Shown here piece by piece: positions 8,201 through 16,062 of a DNA stretch of 23,028 bases. Position numbers and translations under genes: made by a program. Each line of letters opens with the position of its first letter. The first letter of the stretch is position 1. Below the pieces are notes generated by a model. That model was given only the letters and a program-made list of their open reading frames with translations, was not told the DNA's origin and made no database searches. Source of the stretch: Chrysochromulina parva (lineage: Eukaryota; Haptophyta; Prymnesiales; Chrysochromulinaceae); the NCBI GenBank assembly GCA_002887195.1, contig PJAB01000616.1, forward strand, positions 1-23,028. The letters are read 5' to 3'.

Positions 8201-8931
8201 CGATGTGCGAGGCGCTCGCTGCGACGGCAGCGCACCGGCAGGTGCTCCGCGCGGTGCGTCAGCACGCGGAGCACGCGGGCATCGTCGGCGCGGCCTGCCG
8301 GATGCTGCTCGCCTTTCAGGAGGAGTTCGAGGGCTCTGGAGCGATGCCTCCTGCACTCCTCACGGCGCTCTGCTCGCAGGAGACACTTGCGGCGCTCGAG
8401 CGCGCGCAGCGCGCGTTTGCGCACCTGACCGAGATCCAGCTGGCGGTGGAGTGGGCCGTTGGCCTCGGCCGCGCCGCTCGTCAATCGCCGCGTCGCTCGG
8501 TCAACGGCGCCCGGTGCCTCGCCAAGGCCACCTCCTCATCCGAGGGTGCTTGCGTGGTCGACACGCATGCAGGCGAGACGCGCTCGGTCGACGCGCGCTC
8601 GCGCGAGGCGTTCTTGGGCGAGGCACCTGAGCGGGGCACAACTGAGAGACCACCCTCGGAGCGCACGCCGCGCAAAGGCAAACGCGTGGTGCAGCCATCC
8701 GGCGAGGCTCTCAGCGACAGGGCAGAGGGGACGGATCGGATGATGGCTACTCCTCCGCCAGCTGCGAGGCGGGATCTGCCTCGTGTACCGGCCAGCCTCT
8801 CACCCTATGATTCCCCTAGTCCGCGCCGAGCCTTGCAATCCTTGCAGCCTGGCAGCGGTGGAAGCCCCGGCTGTGGCTCAGCGGGTAGCAAGCACCAGAG
8901 CGGTGGCACCAAGATGTACAAAGCTGAGTGA
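5206..8931 (+). CDS. Multi-pass membrane protein with PDZ-like and armadillo-like regions
   Basis: I do not recognise the 1241-residue protein as a whole. Residues 20-570 contain about 12-13 hydrophobic segments (roughly 22-38, 43-60, 72-88, 96-118, 141-160, 196-216, 337-388 as two, 426-442, 461-500 as two, 520-543 and 548-570). A soluble loop lies at about 220-335. No transporter signature is evident. Residues 580-780 are Pro/Ser-rich linker with a proline run. About 780-845 resembles a PDZ domain: a DFRPGDVIVEV strand, a central turn, then a helix AVQLARLMREHPAPLCLRV, like the second helix and last strand of PDZ domains. About 855-1080 is alpha-helical and armadillo/HEAT-like (VVPVVINAMEVHAKWAFVLR, GVLPALCAGLRQHETVASEG). 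The rest is a basic, Ser-rich tail. A membrane-anchored scaffold is a plausible inference. M11 or M14 may be the true start given the crowded 5' end. The frame is uninterrupted for 3.7 kb, so an intronless coding region is likely. Confidence 0.75.
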   Translation: MHLLSRSRCSMLSMAASSQAWVTAYVFTAGIVLAGVVLDMRWLCNACFLGTLATVVMHVVRATLRRQLPPVRVILGCNVVVLAATSIVRDHLTQQEAAAIVAAVPLLSWFCYFGWRFALAPPRPGEALRPPKQLRECHWTSKLIVAIVFTVEFVQFNALSFNPALGAWQGLPSISSYYKYSFFVISTSEYGFEQQLWAYCALAIGWVFFACATLWLISHQRAAARKAAFSAAACAPFVSLSSSHEGDDKKGHLPHTHHLGPSTSSLMAAGGPEEGEAAEDASEYTMASPVVLVMQTIGRTGLSALSAHGQIMHACRNRGEQLVYCARNLRPACLGRMALVPIAPVLVFGAGLAAFWSLVVVMLVGFAVAIGLGVCAAFAAIALLHFPILMNMLSVLNCQYDSLGRSGHMVRMPTVACWEGKHWHFAGASVVTLAVLYPVMIHFERKRQSAGEVSYHVRFTACMLIGKLALSACSALLVSTVPPSVYLLMCAIMLIAFLHVNNQREHDEQPACCNVRSVRLLRSALLTCALWSAIVTLASTVVVANDWHMAAGLGMLWLLTIGYFIFITIFDTWEPYYHADAATLPVKFVPSQTHAKPAPPPAPASAPHPSSRSALEGHSMRSPVGDALRLVRTGAGPPPPPPFGTPPAVAAPIACHSAATVGLSSPFSDALPPPPSHAQSVLGGEADSGCRANGEGENTLRTVWLAAAPAARPLVTFYEFDDGFDMRPLLGAESGSAVAAAGALLPIVLSAQPPPSSRSGRLGGGVVGPGGVLLSPEGPAPALSLPETDFRPGDVIVEVTSPVRLVLDGAPLSSRGITAVQLARLMREHPAPLCLRVRRVALRAIGSKRSHMSSLACADVRSVTQFMMLFPQDADLQRAGCERLCRAVVDASQQNTLPQLLNRVRDASVVPVVINAMEVHAKWAFVLRTAARLLVCLANAEGRLRADLVAAGVLPALCAGLRQHETVASEGATMCIHALCDLAAEICSARGAPVGSRRAMCEALAATAAHRQVLRAVRQHAEHAGIVGAACRMLLAFQEEFEGSGAMPPALLTALCSQETLAALERAQRAFAHLTEIQLAVEWAVGLGRAARQSPRRSVNGARCLAKATSSSEGACVVDTHAGETRSVDARSREAFLGEAPERGTTERPPSERTPRKGKRVVQPSGEALSDRAEGTDRMMATPPPAARRDLPRVPASLSPYDSPSPRRALQSLQPGSGGSPGCGSAGSKHQSGGTKMYKAE

Positions 8932-9405
8932 AAGCGGCGGAGCTCTTGACGTACGCACAGAACATGGCAAATCAAATTTCGTCATCGTTTGGAACCACCC
9001 CAAGCCCAACCGCATCGTGACGATCATCCGGTGTACGTCTCAGGTCGGGGCGCGACATGCTACCCATACCCCTAGGCCGCGGGAACCGCCCGCGGACCCG
9101 GTCGCTTGACGGAGTTAGACGTTACGATACGGCGTGTAATGACAAACATGTATACAACATACCCCCACCGCTCACGATTTTTTAGAAAATTTAAAACGTA
9201 AAACGCCCACGAGCGCCGCGGGGGCGGGGAGCGCCGCGGGGGCGGCGGGCGGCGGCGGCCGGGGGGGGGACGAAGAACGACCGCAACAGGCAAGTCAAGA
9301 CCACCGCTGTGGCGGCGCTCGAGCCTCTCCTGTGGAATCCAGGTGGCGGCTGTGCTTCGGAGCAAAGCACCCTCTGCAGTCGAGTACCCTCCGATGATCC
9401 TGGAG
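8932..9405. other. Intergenic region with AT-rich patch and GC-rich repeat
   Basis: This region separates the convergent 3' ends of the membrane protein and CRAL-TRIO genes. It holds a short A/T-rich stretch at about 9176-9200, a G/C-rich repeat immediately after it and a reverse-oriented CTTGACTTG motif at 9289-9300. No supported gene was found. A plus-strand frame that overlaps the preceding gene and runs to 9109 looks like chance. Confidence 0.55.
9211..9246 (+). repeat. Two tandem 18-bp GC-rich units
   Basis: The 18-base unit GAGCGCCGCGGGGGCGGG occurs at 9211-9228 and again at 9229-9246 with a single final-base difference. It is followed by a G-rich tract to about 9269, including a run of nine G residues, which could form G-quadruplex structure. 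Confidence 0.85.
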
Positions 9406-10377
9406 TCAGCCGGAATCTCCGCCGGGCTCGACCCCGGGCTCGGCCGCCGCCGCCGGAGCCGCTGCCCCGCCCGCTGGAGGCTCTTCATGGTCCTCGGGCC
9501 TCGCGGGAGCTGCCTCGATCGCCGCCCTCGCCAAAATGATTGGCCACATCACGTTCGCCACAATCTTCTCAGCGTCGACCTCGAAGGAGCCGCCCAGCTC
9601 GGTCGGAAGGTTGTCTCGCGACACGTACTCGAAGATTGGCTCCGGCTTGCCGTTGATGACGACAAGCCGCGACTTGAGCTTCGACGACATGAAGGTCAGC
9701 ACGATCGGCAGTATGACGCGGCCGACGACCCAGGGCGGATTGAAGAGTATGATACGTCCAACGCGGATGGGCAAGTTCGGAAGGACCGTGGTGAAGATCA
9801 GGCGCGGTACGCTCGAGTCCAGGTTGCGCAGCTGGATGCCACGCATGTCGTGCACAAGGCACACGCCCTTGCGCTGTGCATCGGGATTCCGTAGGGCGTA
9901 GAGCATCGTCGTCACTAGAAGCCGCGCCACGTCCTTTGCAGGGCTGACCTTTGGATCATGGAAGCGGAACCGCACCCATATGATTGTGCGGCCGCTCTTG
10001 TCTTCTGTGCTGATGGCGAGTATTTTCCGTGTTGCAAGGTCCTCGTGGAGGCGACCTGGCTCTGTCTCAAGCTTCATCTCCTCTATCATTCCCATCAAGC
10101 GCGGCAGAAGTTCGGCGGCACGACTGACGTCATATTTGCGGCCACGCAAGCACATGGTAGGCAGGTCTTTGAACCTTGAGACCGCCTTGAACGCCTCCCA
10201 CCGTGTCATCACACCACTCTCCATTAGCGCCTCATTGAGCTTGGAGACCAAAGCTGCTTCCTCTGGCGAGCCGGCGGCGATAGTGGGCGGAGACTGCTCG
10301 TCGTCCACCTCGACCTTGGAATCGTCCATGCCTTTCAAAGTGGAGGCCATCGCGAGTGCCTTGGCAGTGTCAGTCAT
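9406..10377 (-). CDS. CRAL-TRIO (Sec14-like) lipid-binding domain protein
   Basis: The 323-residue protein fits a single-domain Sec14-like protein, a family that binds and transfers phosphoinositides and other small lipids in the cytosol or at membranes. Residues about 38-100 resemble the N-terminal helical part (RWEAFKAVSRFK, LRGRKYDVSRAAELLPRLM, like the LRxRKxDxxxA motif). Residues about 115-262 form the lipid-binding CRAL-TRIO domain: RTIIWVRFRFHD, GVCLVHDMRGIQL, the RIILFNPPWVVGRVI segment that matches the (I/V)xNxPxxF region, a LKSRLVVI strand and LPTELGGSF, the conserved LPxExGG closing motif. The C-terminal 40 residues are Ala/Pro/Glu-rich and probably disordered. The start ATG at 10375-10377 is the first in frame; no intron is required. 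The exact ligand cannot be told. Confidence 0.85.
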   Translation of the reverse strand: MTDTAKALAMASTLKGMDDSKVEVDDEQSPPTIAAGSPEEAALVSKLNEALMESGVMTRWEAFKAVSRFKDLPTMCLRGRKYDVSRAAELLPRLMGMIEEMKLETEPGRLHEDLATRKILAISTEDKSGRTIIWVRFRFHDPKVSPAKDVARLLVTTMLYALRNPDAQRKGVCLVHDMRGIQLRNLDSSVPRLIFTTVLPNLPIRVGRIILFNPPWVVGRVILPIVLTFMSSKLKSRLVVINGKPEPIFEYVSRDNLPTELGGSFEVDAEKIVANVMWPIILARAAIEAAPARPEDHEEPPAGGAAAPAAAAEPGVEPGGDSG

Positions 10378-10945
10378 CGCCGTCGGAACTTCCGAGGCGA
10401 AATGTCATGGTGCTGCTGCTGTGAAACACAAACGCGCACACTCTCCGGACCCCCAAGCACGAGGGCCTCTATCGCAATGGACGGAGGTGTGACCGACGGG
10501 GCCGTCTACGACAACACATCATAACAGGGCCACAGAATCGGTGGTATGTATGGTTTTTGTTGCGCCTTCTCCTTATCTCCGCGCCCACACCACACTCGCC
10601 CTGTTCCTACACTGCTGGACTCCGGAGCACATTCGATAGGCTTCCGTATGGTTGTCTGTTGTTTATGTATAGACTTGACTTGAATTGTTGACTATGTACA
10701 GTACAATGTATACATGTAGACTTGTAGAGCACTTGTTGAGCACTTGACTCGCAAACTCGCGAACGTACTCGCCACAGGTCGTTACATGTAACACGAGATG
10801 GCATGAAACTAGCATGAAACCGACTCCATAACGGCCAAAACCCCGTTAAATGTGTAGCTTTTTCGTTCTTTTCGGAACAAGTAGTGTTCGTCAAATCTTC
10901 TTTATTTCCCGCCCGTGCGCTTCGTCTGCGTGACCGTCCATCCAC
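10378..10945. promoter_or_regulatory. Divergent intergenic region, likely two promoters
   Basis: These 568 bp lie between the start codons of the CRAL-TRIO gene (minus) and the small secreted-type gene (plus). They are notably more A/T-rich than the coding DNA, especially 10640-10760. CTTGACTTG-type motifs cluster at 10672-10692 and 10720-10748, along with TGTATACATG-like short palindromic pieces near 10707. I see no supported gene here. Confidence 0.5.
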
Positions 10946-11473
10946 ATGCTGTTTCTCGTCATCTTCGTGCTCCCAACTCCGATCAACGCCTTCAACATCG
11001 ATACGATTCCCGCAGTATTGACGGCCACAGACCCGCTCCGCTTCTCCTCACCGTCATTTGGCATCATGTCTGCCCATGAAGGCTTTTTCGACCATCATGG
11101 CAGTATCCTCACAGGCTTCGCGTGCTACGCTGTCGGCATGTGCGCTCTCACTGCATGGGATAAGCACGTGCTGCCAGGCATGATGGGGCCTACCGCGTAC
11201 AAGAAATGGACCGGCATGACGCATCCGTCTCTCAAAGAGTCTCCATCACTTGAGAATGCTGTGCTGTTTGGGCTGCCGACTCTGGAGGAGATCATGGACG
11301 CATGCGTCCTCCTCAAAACGGCCGACAATGCGTTGGCATATCAGTTCATCTGCGCTACGTCCCATACCTCAGAGTGGGACTCTGAGGAAAAGTACGACCA
11401 TTGCGAGGTCTCGGAAGAGTGGAGTGCTCATTACGGCGTCGAGATCGCAACGTGCCGTCGCGCGCGGCGCTAA
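10946..11473 (+). CDS. Hypothetical protein with signal-peptide-like or plastid-targeting leader
   Basis: The 175-residue product is not recognised. Residues 1-15 form a hydrophobic leader (MLFLVIFVLPTPINA) followed by Phe-Asn. A small residue then Phe at the presumed cleavage site recalls the A-F motif of bipartite plastid-targeting signals in algae with secondary red plastids; this is inference. About 52-72 (GSILTGFACYAVGMCALTAW) is hydrophobic enough for one membrane span or a buried helix. The rest contains short helical stretches (PTLEEIMDACVLLKTADNAL) and ends in an acidic patch and a basic RRARR tail. The stop is at 11471-11473. Coding status rests on the leader and uninterrupted frame; composition is less G/C-rich at third positions than in neighbours. 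A 3' exon could be missing, since GGTGAGC, a possible splice donor, lies just beyond the stop. Confidence 0.6.
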   Translation: MLFLVIFVLPTPINAFNIDTIPAVLTATDPLRFSSPSFGIMSAHEGFFDHHGSILTGFACYAVGMCALTAWDKHVLPGMMGPTAYKKWTGMTHPSLKESPSLENAVLFGLPTLEEIMDACVLLKTADNALAYQFICATSHTSEWDSEEKYDHCEVSEEWSAHYGVEIATCRRARR

Positions 11474-12125
11474 GAGGGTGAGCGCACGCTCGCTCAGCTG
11501 CTGCGCCTACTTGTGAGGCCGGCGCGCATGAGATGGAGGAGCTCTGAAAAGTATGCATTTGGTACGGGTTACATCTAGAACACGTGAAGTCAGTACTGAG
11601 ATGAACGCGGTGGTGTGCGAGGAAGCGCAAGCGGAAACGTTGAGTACGTTCTGGCCGGTCGGCGCAGCCGCGGCGAGCCGGGGAGGTGACCAGTGCGAGA
11701 CTCGAGACTGAGAGTTCACGGACCGTCTGACTCGGACCGCCCCCGGTTTGAAGGGTGGGTGTAAAACTGATAACTGTGAGTGTACGCAGTGTATAGTGGC
11801 GACACGGCGTCAGACGCGGGCTAATCGCATAGGGCCATAGGCTTCACGCGCGGCGCACACTGAGTCCGGGGTGTCCGGCGCGCCGTCACGCTCGGCATCC
11901 GTCCGATTTTGACCCACAACGGTGATGTCGGCGGTACGACGGAGATGTGACAGGATCGGCGATGACGACAACGATCCTACCCACCAGGAGACCCGAACTC
12001 TGCTTGTGCATCATCCCACAACTCAAAGTCGATGTGGTGAGTTCATCGAGACCTGGGAGCTCGTCATCGACCCGCTTCCCCGCTGTCCGTGCCGCAGTGC
12101 CGCCCCGCGTCTGTAGTACAGGCGA
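11474..12125. other. Intergenic region without a supported gene
   Basis: These 652 bp lie between the 3' end of the small leader-bearing gene and the 3' end of sufD. Several open frames of 60-90 codons cross it on both strands, but none shows recognisable sequence. I see no repeats or RNA gene. Confidence 0.55.
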
Positions 12126-13973
12126 TCAGATGGAGGAGAGCCCCGATCGGCGTATTTCCTTGTCGTAGTCGGCGCCGACTTTGGCAGCGCGCGCGACCGC
12201 CCGTTGCTTGACGCTCTCCGAGGGCACGAGCGCGAGCGCGTCGCGTACCCAGCCGGAAAGCAGCAGCGCACGCGCATCGGGGCGCGAGAGGCCGCGCGCT
12301 TGCAAGTAGAAGACCATCTCGTCATCCAGATCGGAGATGGTCGCGCCGTGCGTGCACTCGACCTCATCTGTGTCAATCTCGAGAGTAGGCTGCACGTCGA
12401 CGCGCGCATCGTCGGAGAGCAGCAGAGTGCGGCACAGTTGCTTGGCGTTTGTGTTGTCCGAGCCGCGCGGCACAACGACGGCGCCCTTCCAGACCACCCT
12501 TGAGCGGCCCGCAACCACGTTGCGCTGCTCTTGCTGGCTTGTGCACTCACCGGACACGTGCACGACTTTTGAGTGCACGTCCACCAGCTGCGCCTCGGCC
12601 GCCATCGACAGCGCTCGCAGGTTGGAAGAGGCCTTCTCACCAGTGAGCTCGACGAGGTGGTTGGTGCGCGCGATCCGGCCACCCGACTGGAGCATGGTGC
12701 TCGAATACGACGCGCCGGCGCCAACGTCGACCAGCACCGAGTCGAAGTGGATCGACATGCGACCTTGCTCCTGCACGTACGAGTGCTGCAGTGTCGAAGA
12801 GCGACCGAGTTGAACGCGGGTCACGCCGTTGCACAAGTACGGGGCTGCGCGGAGACGGCGAGCACACTCACGACCCACGCGCGTGATAGGGATGCGGGCG
12901 GCAAGGGTCGCGCCAGTGGCAAGAGGAGAGCTGGACTGGGCGCCGCGCAGGGGCTAAGGGCGCCGTCGTGGGCTAAGGGCGTCTTCCAACGGAGGGGTGC
13001 TGCCGGAGGGTGCGCAAGCGCCGTGGGCGCGCGCGGGGTGCAGGCGTGAGCGCGGCGGTACGGGCACGCACGCACCCTGAGCGTCGCATGCAAAGTAGTG
13101 CTGCGCCAGCTTGAGAGAAGCACCCTCCGCCAGCGAGACGAGGAGGTTCGGATGGCTGGCGGGCAGCACCGGCGCTGCGCCCTCCGTGCCAGGCGCCTGC
13201 ATGGGCGCCGCCGCCACGCCGCCGCTCGAGAGCAGCACGACGTGCAACGGCCGCTCGATCGTCACGCCTTTGGGAACGTTGATGACGCAAACGTCCGCAA
13301 GGCTCGCCTGGTTGAGCGCGGCGAAGCCGTACACGCCCAGCAACGTATTCATGGCGGCCGCTGTGTTCGCACCGCTCTCGGGCAGCGGGCCCTGCAGCGC
13401 CGCCAGCGCGCCGTCGAGCGCGGCGCCGCTCGCCGTGTTCAGGCTGCCGACAGAGACACCTTCTGGAAGTGCAGAGAGGTCGCTCAGGGCCTGGCTGCAC
13501 ACGCCGTCGACAAGCACAAGCCGCATTCCGGCGCTGTCCGCGTCGCTGCAAATAGCGAGCGCGGCCGCCGCCGACGCGTCCTTCGCGACACTCGGCACGA
13601 GGCGCGACGCCTGCAATGAGGAGAGGTCGCAGCGGCGGAAGGGCTCGTCCTTACGGCCCGGAAAGTAGATGGTCGGCAGCGCAGCGGCGGCGGCCGCGCG
13701 CAGTGGCGCGAGCATGGGCGAGCTTGGCGCCGGCGAAGTCGCCGCCGCATCGGCGAACCAGCCGTCAAAGGGCTGCTCCTTGACAGCCTCGTACCCTGTC
13801 GTGAACGGCGGCGGCCCGGGAGGCGCGGTAGGCCTCGCCTCGGCTTGCGCGCACGCGACGCACCGGCCACAAGTTCGGTGGGTGGACGCTGGGACGAATT
13901 GGTGGGCTGGCGTTGGCACGCCGCGGTAGGCGGCTGCGCACAGCGATGCACTGGCGAGGAGGACGCTGAGCAT
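12126..13973 (-). CDS. sufD: Plastid-type Fe-S cluster assembly protein SufD (two exons)
   Basis: Exon 1 spans 13973-13076 and exon 2 spans 12844-12126 on the minus strand, giving 538 residues. SufD pairs with SufB and SufC in the SUF scaffold that builds iron-sulfur clusters in plastids. The N-terminus (MLSVLLASASLCAAAYRGVP) reads as a signal peptide followed by a transit-like region, as expected for import into a secondary plastid. The mature part has the SufD features: LPTIYFPGRKDEPFRRCDLSSL (compare LPtr..E.WRyTdl), the NTLLGVYGFAALNQASL region and INVPKGVTIERPLHVV. The beta-helix core follows: NLLVSLAEGASLKLAQHY, continued across the splice as PYLCNGVTRVQLG and SVLVDVGAGASYSSTML. The C-terminal DDEVECTHGATI-type segment is seen as DEVECTHGATISDLDDEMVF, then YLQARGLSRPDARALLLSG. 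The start at 13971-13973 is chosen because the leader begins there; upstream codons are unlike protein. Confidence 0.9.
12845..13075 (-). other. GT-AG spliceosomal intron in sufD (231 bp)
   Basis: On the minus strand the donor reads CTCAGG|GTGCGTGCG and the acceptor CTCCGCGCAG|CCCCGTAC. Joining them gives a phase-1 junction coding CDAQ-A-PYLCNGV, which restores the continuous SufD core where family members read ...EHY...G...Y.TN.VT.I.LG. Without splicing the frame ends at a stop inside the intron near 12954. The intron is G/C-rich like the exons. Confidence 0.85.
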
Positions 13974-14196
13974 TGCGACGTCACCTCGACTGATCTCGAG
14001 CGTCAGCGGCTGTCGTGTTTGATGACGATTGATGGTGCCGGAGGATGCCCTCTCGGCAATTGCGTGCGGGACACACATAAAACTTGTCTTGACTTGCTTT
14101 TCAATAACAAACGCCCGCCAGCGGTGTTTGCCCCCGTTGGCGACCTTCTCGACTTGCTGCACTGGCGTGAGGCACTGCCCAGACGTCGCGACACAC
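13974..14196. promoter_or_regulatory. Putative bidirectional promoter of sufD and LRRC56
   Basis: There are 223 bp between the two divergent start codons. A CTTGTCTTGACTTGC motif sits at 14083-14097, about 100 bp before the LRRC56 ATG, beside an A/T-rich patch (TTTTCAATAACAAA). An earlier in-frame ATG at 14032 exists, but the peptide it would add is unlike LRRC56. Confidence 0.45.
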
Positions 14197-16062
14197 ATGA
14201 TGTACGAGGCAGCGCAGGAGTTCCTGCCCGATGAGCACATCCGCGAGCTCGCCAAGTGCGACGACCTCGAGGCGGTCGCCTACCTCGCCTTCACCGTCGA
14301 CACTTCCGAAAACTCGCTCGGGGAGCTTGGCCGCCAGGTGCCGAACCTGCGCGAGCTGCGGCTGAATGGCTCCAACATCTCGACGTTGCGCGACCTCGGC
14401 ACGGGCCTCGCCAAGCTCCGCGTGCTCTGGCTCGCGCGCTCGGGTTTGCGATTGCTTGAGGGCATCGGCGCGTTCAGCTCGCTCACGGAGCTCTACCTTG
14501 CGTTCAACGAGGTGCAGGATCTCTCGCCGCTCATGGAAGCCGATCGGCTGCAGGTGCTCGACCTCGAAGCCAACGCGGTCACCGATCTCGCCCAGATCGC
14601 CTACTTGAGCGGCTGCGCCGAACTGCACGCGCTCACGCTCGAGGGCAACCCGATTGCTGAGGGTGCGGGCTACCGCGCGCAGGTGAAGCAAGCGCTGCCG
14701 CAGCTGGAGCTGCTGGACGACCTGGCGCTCGGTGAAGCGGCCGACCCCGCCTCGCGAACGGCGGCGGCGGCCACGGCGGCGGTGGACGTGGATGACGCCC
14801 ATGCCTCTGACGAGGCGGGGTGTGCCGGCTGGGCGAGCGCCGCGGACGATGCGACGGAGGACGGTGCGGATTTGTCGTATCTGCTGGCGCAGCTCGATCG
14901 TCGCGAGCTGCAGCTGGTGCGTAATGGCATCAAGTACGCGGACGCGCTCCGTGCGTACGACGTCGAGTCGCGCGTGGCCCTCGCGATGGAGCACGACATG
15001 ACAGTCGCAGCCGGCTGGGGCGAAGCGGGCGGCAGTCGCGGGACCTCATCGAGAGGCTCGTCGCGAGGTGGCGATGGCTCGGAGAGCCCTCGCGCGGGCA
15101 ACCGCGGCCTCTTCAAGGGGATCCAGCGGCCTCAGAGCGCCACCACCGAGGGCACCGGCTCGACCACCCCAGGCGGATCGGTTCGCTCGTGGGGCGGGAG
15201 CAGCTCAGGACATCGCATCAGCAGCGCTTTGAGTACGGACCCTCCGGACTCGAGTACGGGCCGCGAGCGTCGGCCCTCGTCAGCGTCGGCCTCCCGACCC
15301 TCGTCCGCCGCGAGCGCCTCCCGCGGCCTCGCCACTGCCGGCGTCTCACGCCCTTCAAGTGGTCGAAGCGGCATTCGTTACCCACCCCATGGAGGCACCG
15401 GCCTTCACGGCGCTGCTCCCGGCCGGCCAGGCACAGCGGGCTCACGCTTGAACACGGCGAGCTCACGCCTTACTACGGCGGGCTCACGCCTGACCACGGC
15501 AGGCTCGCGTGGAAGCGGCGGCGGCGACGATGAATCGTCATTGCTCACCCATGGAGATGGTGTGCTCGTGTGTGGCAACCCCACGCAGGCGCTCCGGGCC
15601 AAGCGACGCGCGGCGGTGGACGCGCAGATCGCTGGGCAACTGGAGGCGGCGGCCGCGGCGGAGGGACGCACCCCCAGCAGCAGCGCAGGCGGCCTCGGCG
15701 CCCCCCCCTCGGCCGAGACCAGTGCGAGCGACGCGCAGATCGTGGAGGAAGAGGCTCTAGAGCTCCTGGACGAACTTCGCCGCTTCAAACTGCGCTCCGC
15801 TGTGGAAGGGACGGTGCCTCTGGACTCGTCGAGTGATGAGGACTTCTTGCCACCGCCGCCGCCTATGGCACCTTCGGATGCCTCGCGTTCGCGCGCGCGC
15901 AGGCAGGGCGGCGGCGCCGTCCGGGAGGGGCACCATGATGGGCGCGGTACGCCCGTCGGGGCTGCCGATGAAGGTGTCCTGCTTGACGAGGGCGGCGGCG
16001 AGGGCGACATCCTGCTACTCGACGTGGACAGTGCGAGCGCTCCTCGTGCCCGAAATCATTAG
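14197..16062 (+). CDS. LRRC56: LRRC56/ODA8-type leucine-rich repeat protein
   Basis: The 621-residue protein matches LRRC56 (ODA8 in Chlamydomonas), a factor for assembly or intraflagellar transport of outer dynein arms, so it implies motile cilia. Residues about 30-180 hold the diagnostic core: FTVDTSENSLGELGRQVPNL, then leucine-rich repeats LRELRLNGSNISTLRDLG, LRVLWLARSGLRLLEGI, LTELYLAFNEVQDLSPL and LQVLDLEANAVTDLAQI, and the capping ALTLEGNPIAEGAGYRAQVK with LPQLELLDDL. The NGSxI..LRDLGT motif and the VDTSE-SLG lead-in are specific to this family. The remaining 440 residues are low-complexity, Ser/Arg/Gly-rich, with a short helix at about 225-265 (LSYLLAQLDRRELQLVRNGI). The start ATG pair at 14197 and 14200 gives M-M-Y-E; either may be used. 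The single-exon frame is complete. Confidence 0.88.
   Translation: MMYEAAQEFLPDEHIRELAKCDDLEAVAYLAFTVDTSENSLGELGRQVPNLRELRLNGSNISTLRDLGTGLAKLRVLWLARSGLRLLEGIGAFSSLTELYLAFNEVQDLSPLMEADRLQVLDLEANAVTDLAQIAYLSGCAELHALTLEGNPIAEGAGYRAQVKQALPQLELLDDLALGEAADPASRTAAAATAAVDVDDAHASDEAGCAGWASAADDATEDGADLSYLLAQLDRRELQLVRNGIKYADALRAYDVESRVALAMEHDMTVAAGWGEAGGSRGTSSRGSSRGGDGSESPRAGNRGLFKGIQRPQSATTEGTGSTTPGGSVRSWGGSSSGHRISSALSTDPPDSSTGRERRPSSASASRPSSAASASRGLATAGVSRPSSGRSGIRYPPHGGTGLHGAAPGRPGTAGSRLNTASSRLTTAGSRLTTAGSRGSGGGDDESSLLTHGDGVLVCGNPTQALRAKRRAAVDAQIAGQLEAAAAAEGRTPSSSAGGLGAPPSAETSASDAQIVEEEALELLDELRRFKLRSAVEGTVPLDSSSDEDFLPPPPPMAPSDASRSRARRQGGGAVREGHHDGRGTPVGAADEGVLLDEGGGEGDILLLDVDSASAPRARNH
15441..15503 (+). 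repeat. Three tandem 21-bp units in LRRC56 tail
   Basis: Three degenerate 21-base units starting CTCACGC (15441, 15462, 15483) encode repeats of the type SRLTTAG in the disordered C-terminal region. They vary mostly by single bases while keeping the frame. Confidence 0.8.

Noticed and set aside
7231..8484. Minus-strand open frame of 417 codons
   Set aside because: It is the opposite strand of the membrane-PDZ-armadillo gene; its His/Arg/Ala-rich sequence is typical of antisense frames in G/C-rich DNA.
8783..9109. Plus-strand frame crossing the end of the membrane protein gene
   Set aside because: It begins inside that gene in another frame, and the part beyond the stop shows no recognisable domain.
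12845..13075. Intron of sufD read as coding
   Set aside because: The exon-1 frame meets a stop inside it, and splicing restores the SufD core exactly.
14032..14196. Earlier ATG as LRRC56 start
   Set aside because: The added peptide spans the presumed promoter motif, is Cys-rich and unlike LRRC56; the ATG pair at 14197 fits better.
14101..14994. Minus-strand open frame of 297 codons opposite LRRC56
   Set aside because: The opposite strand carries a clear LRRC56 match; this frame is its antisense shadow.
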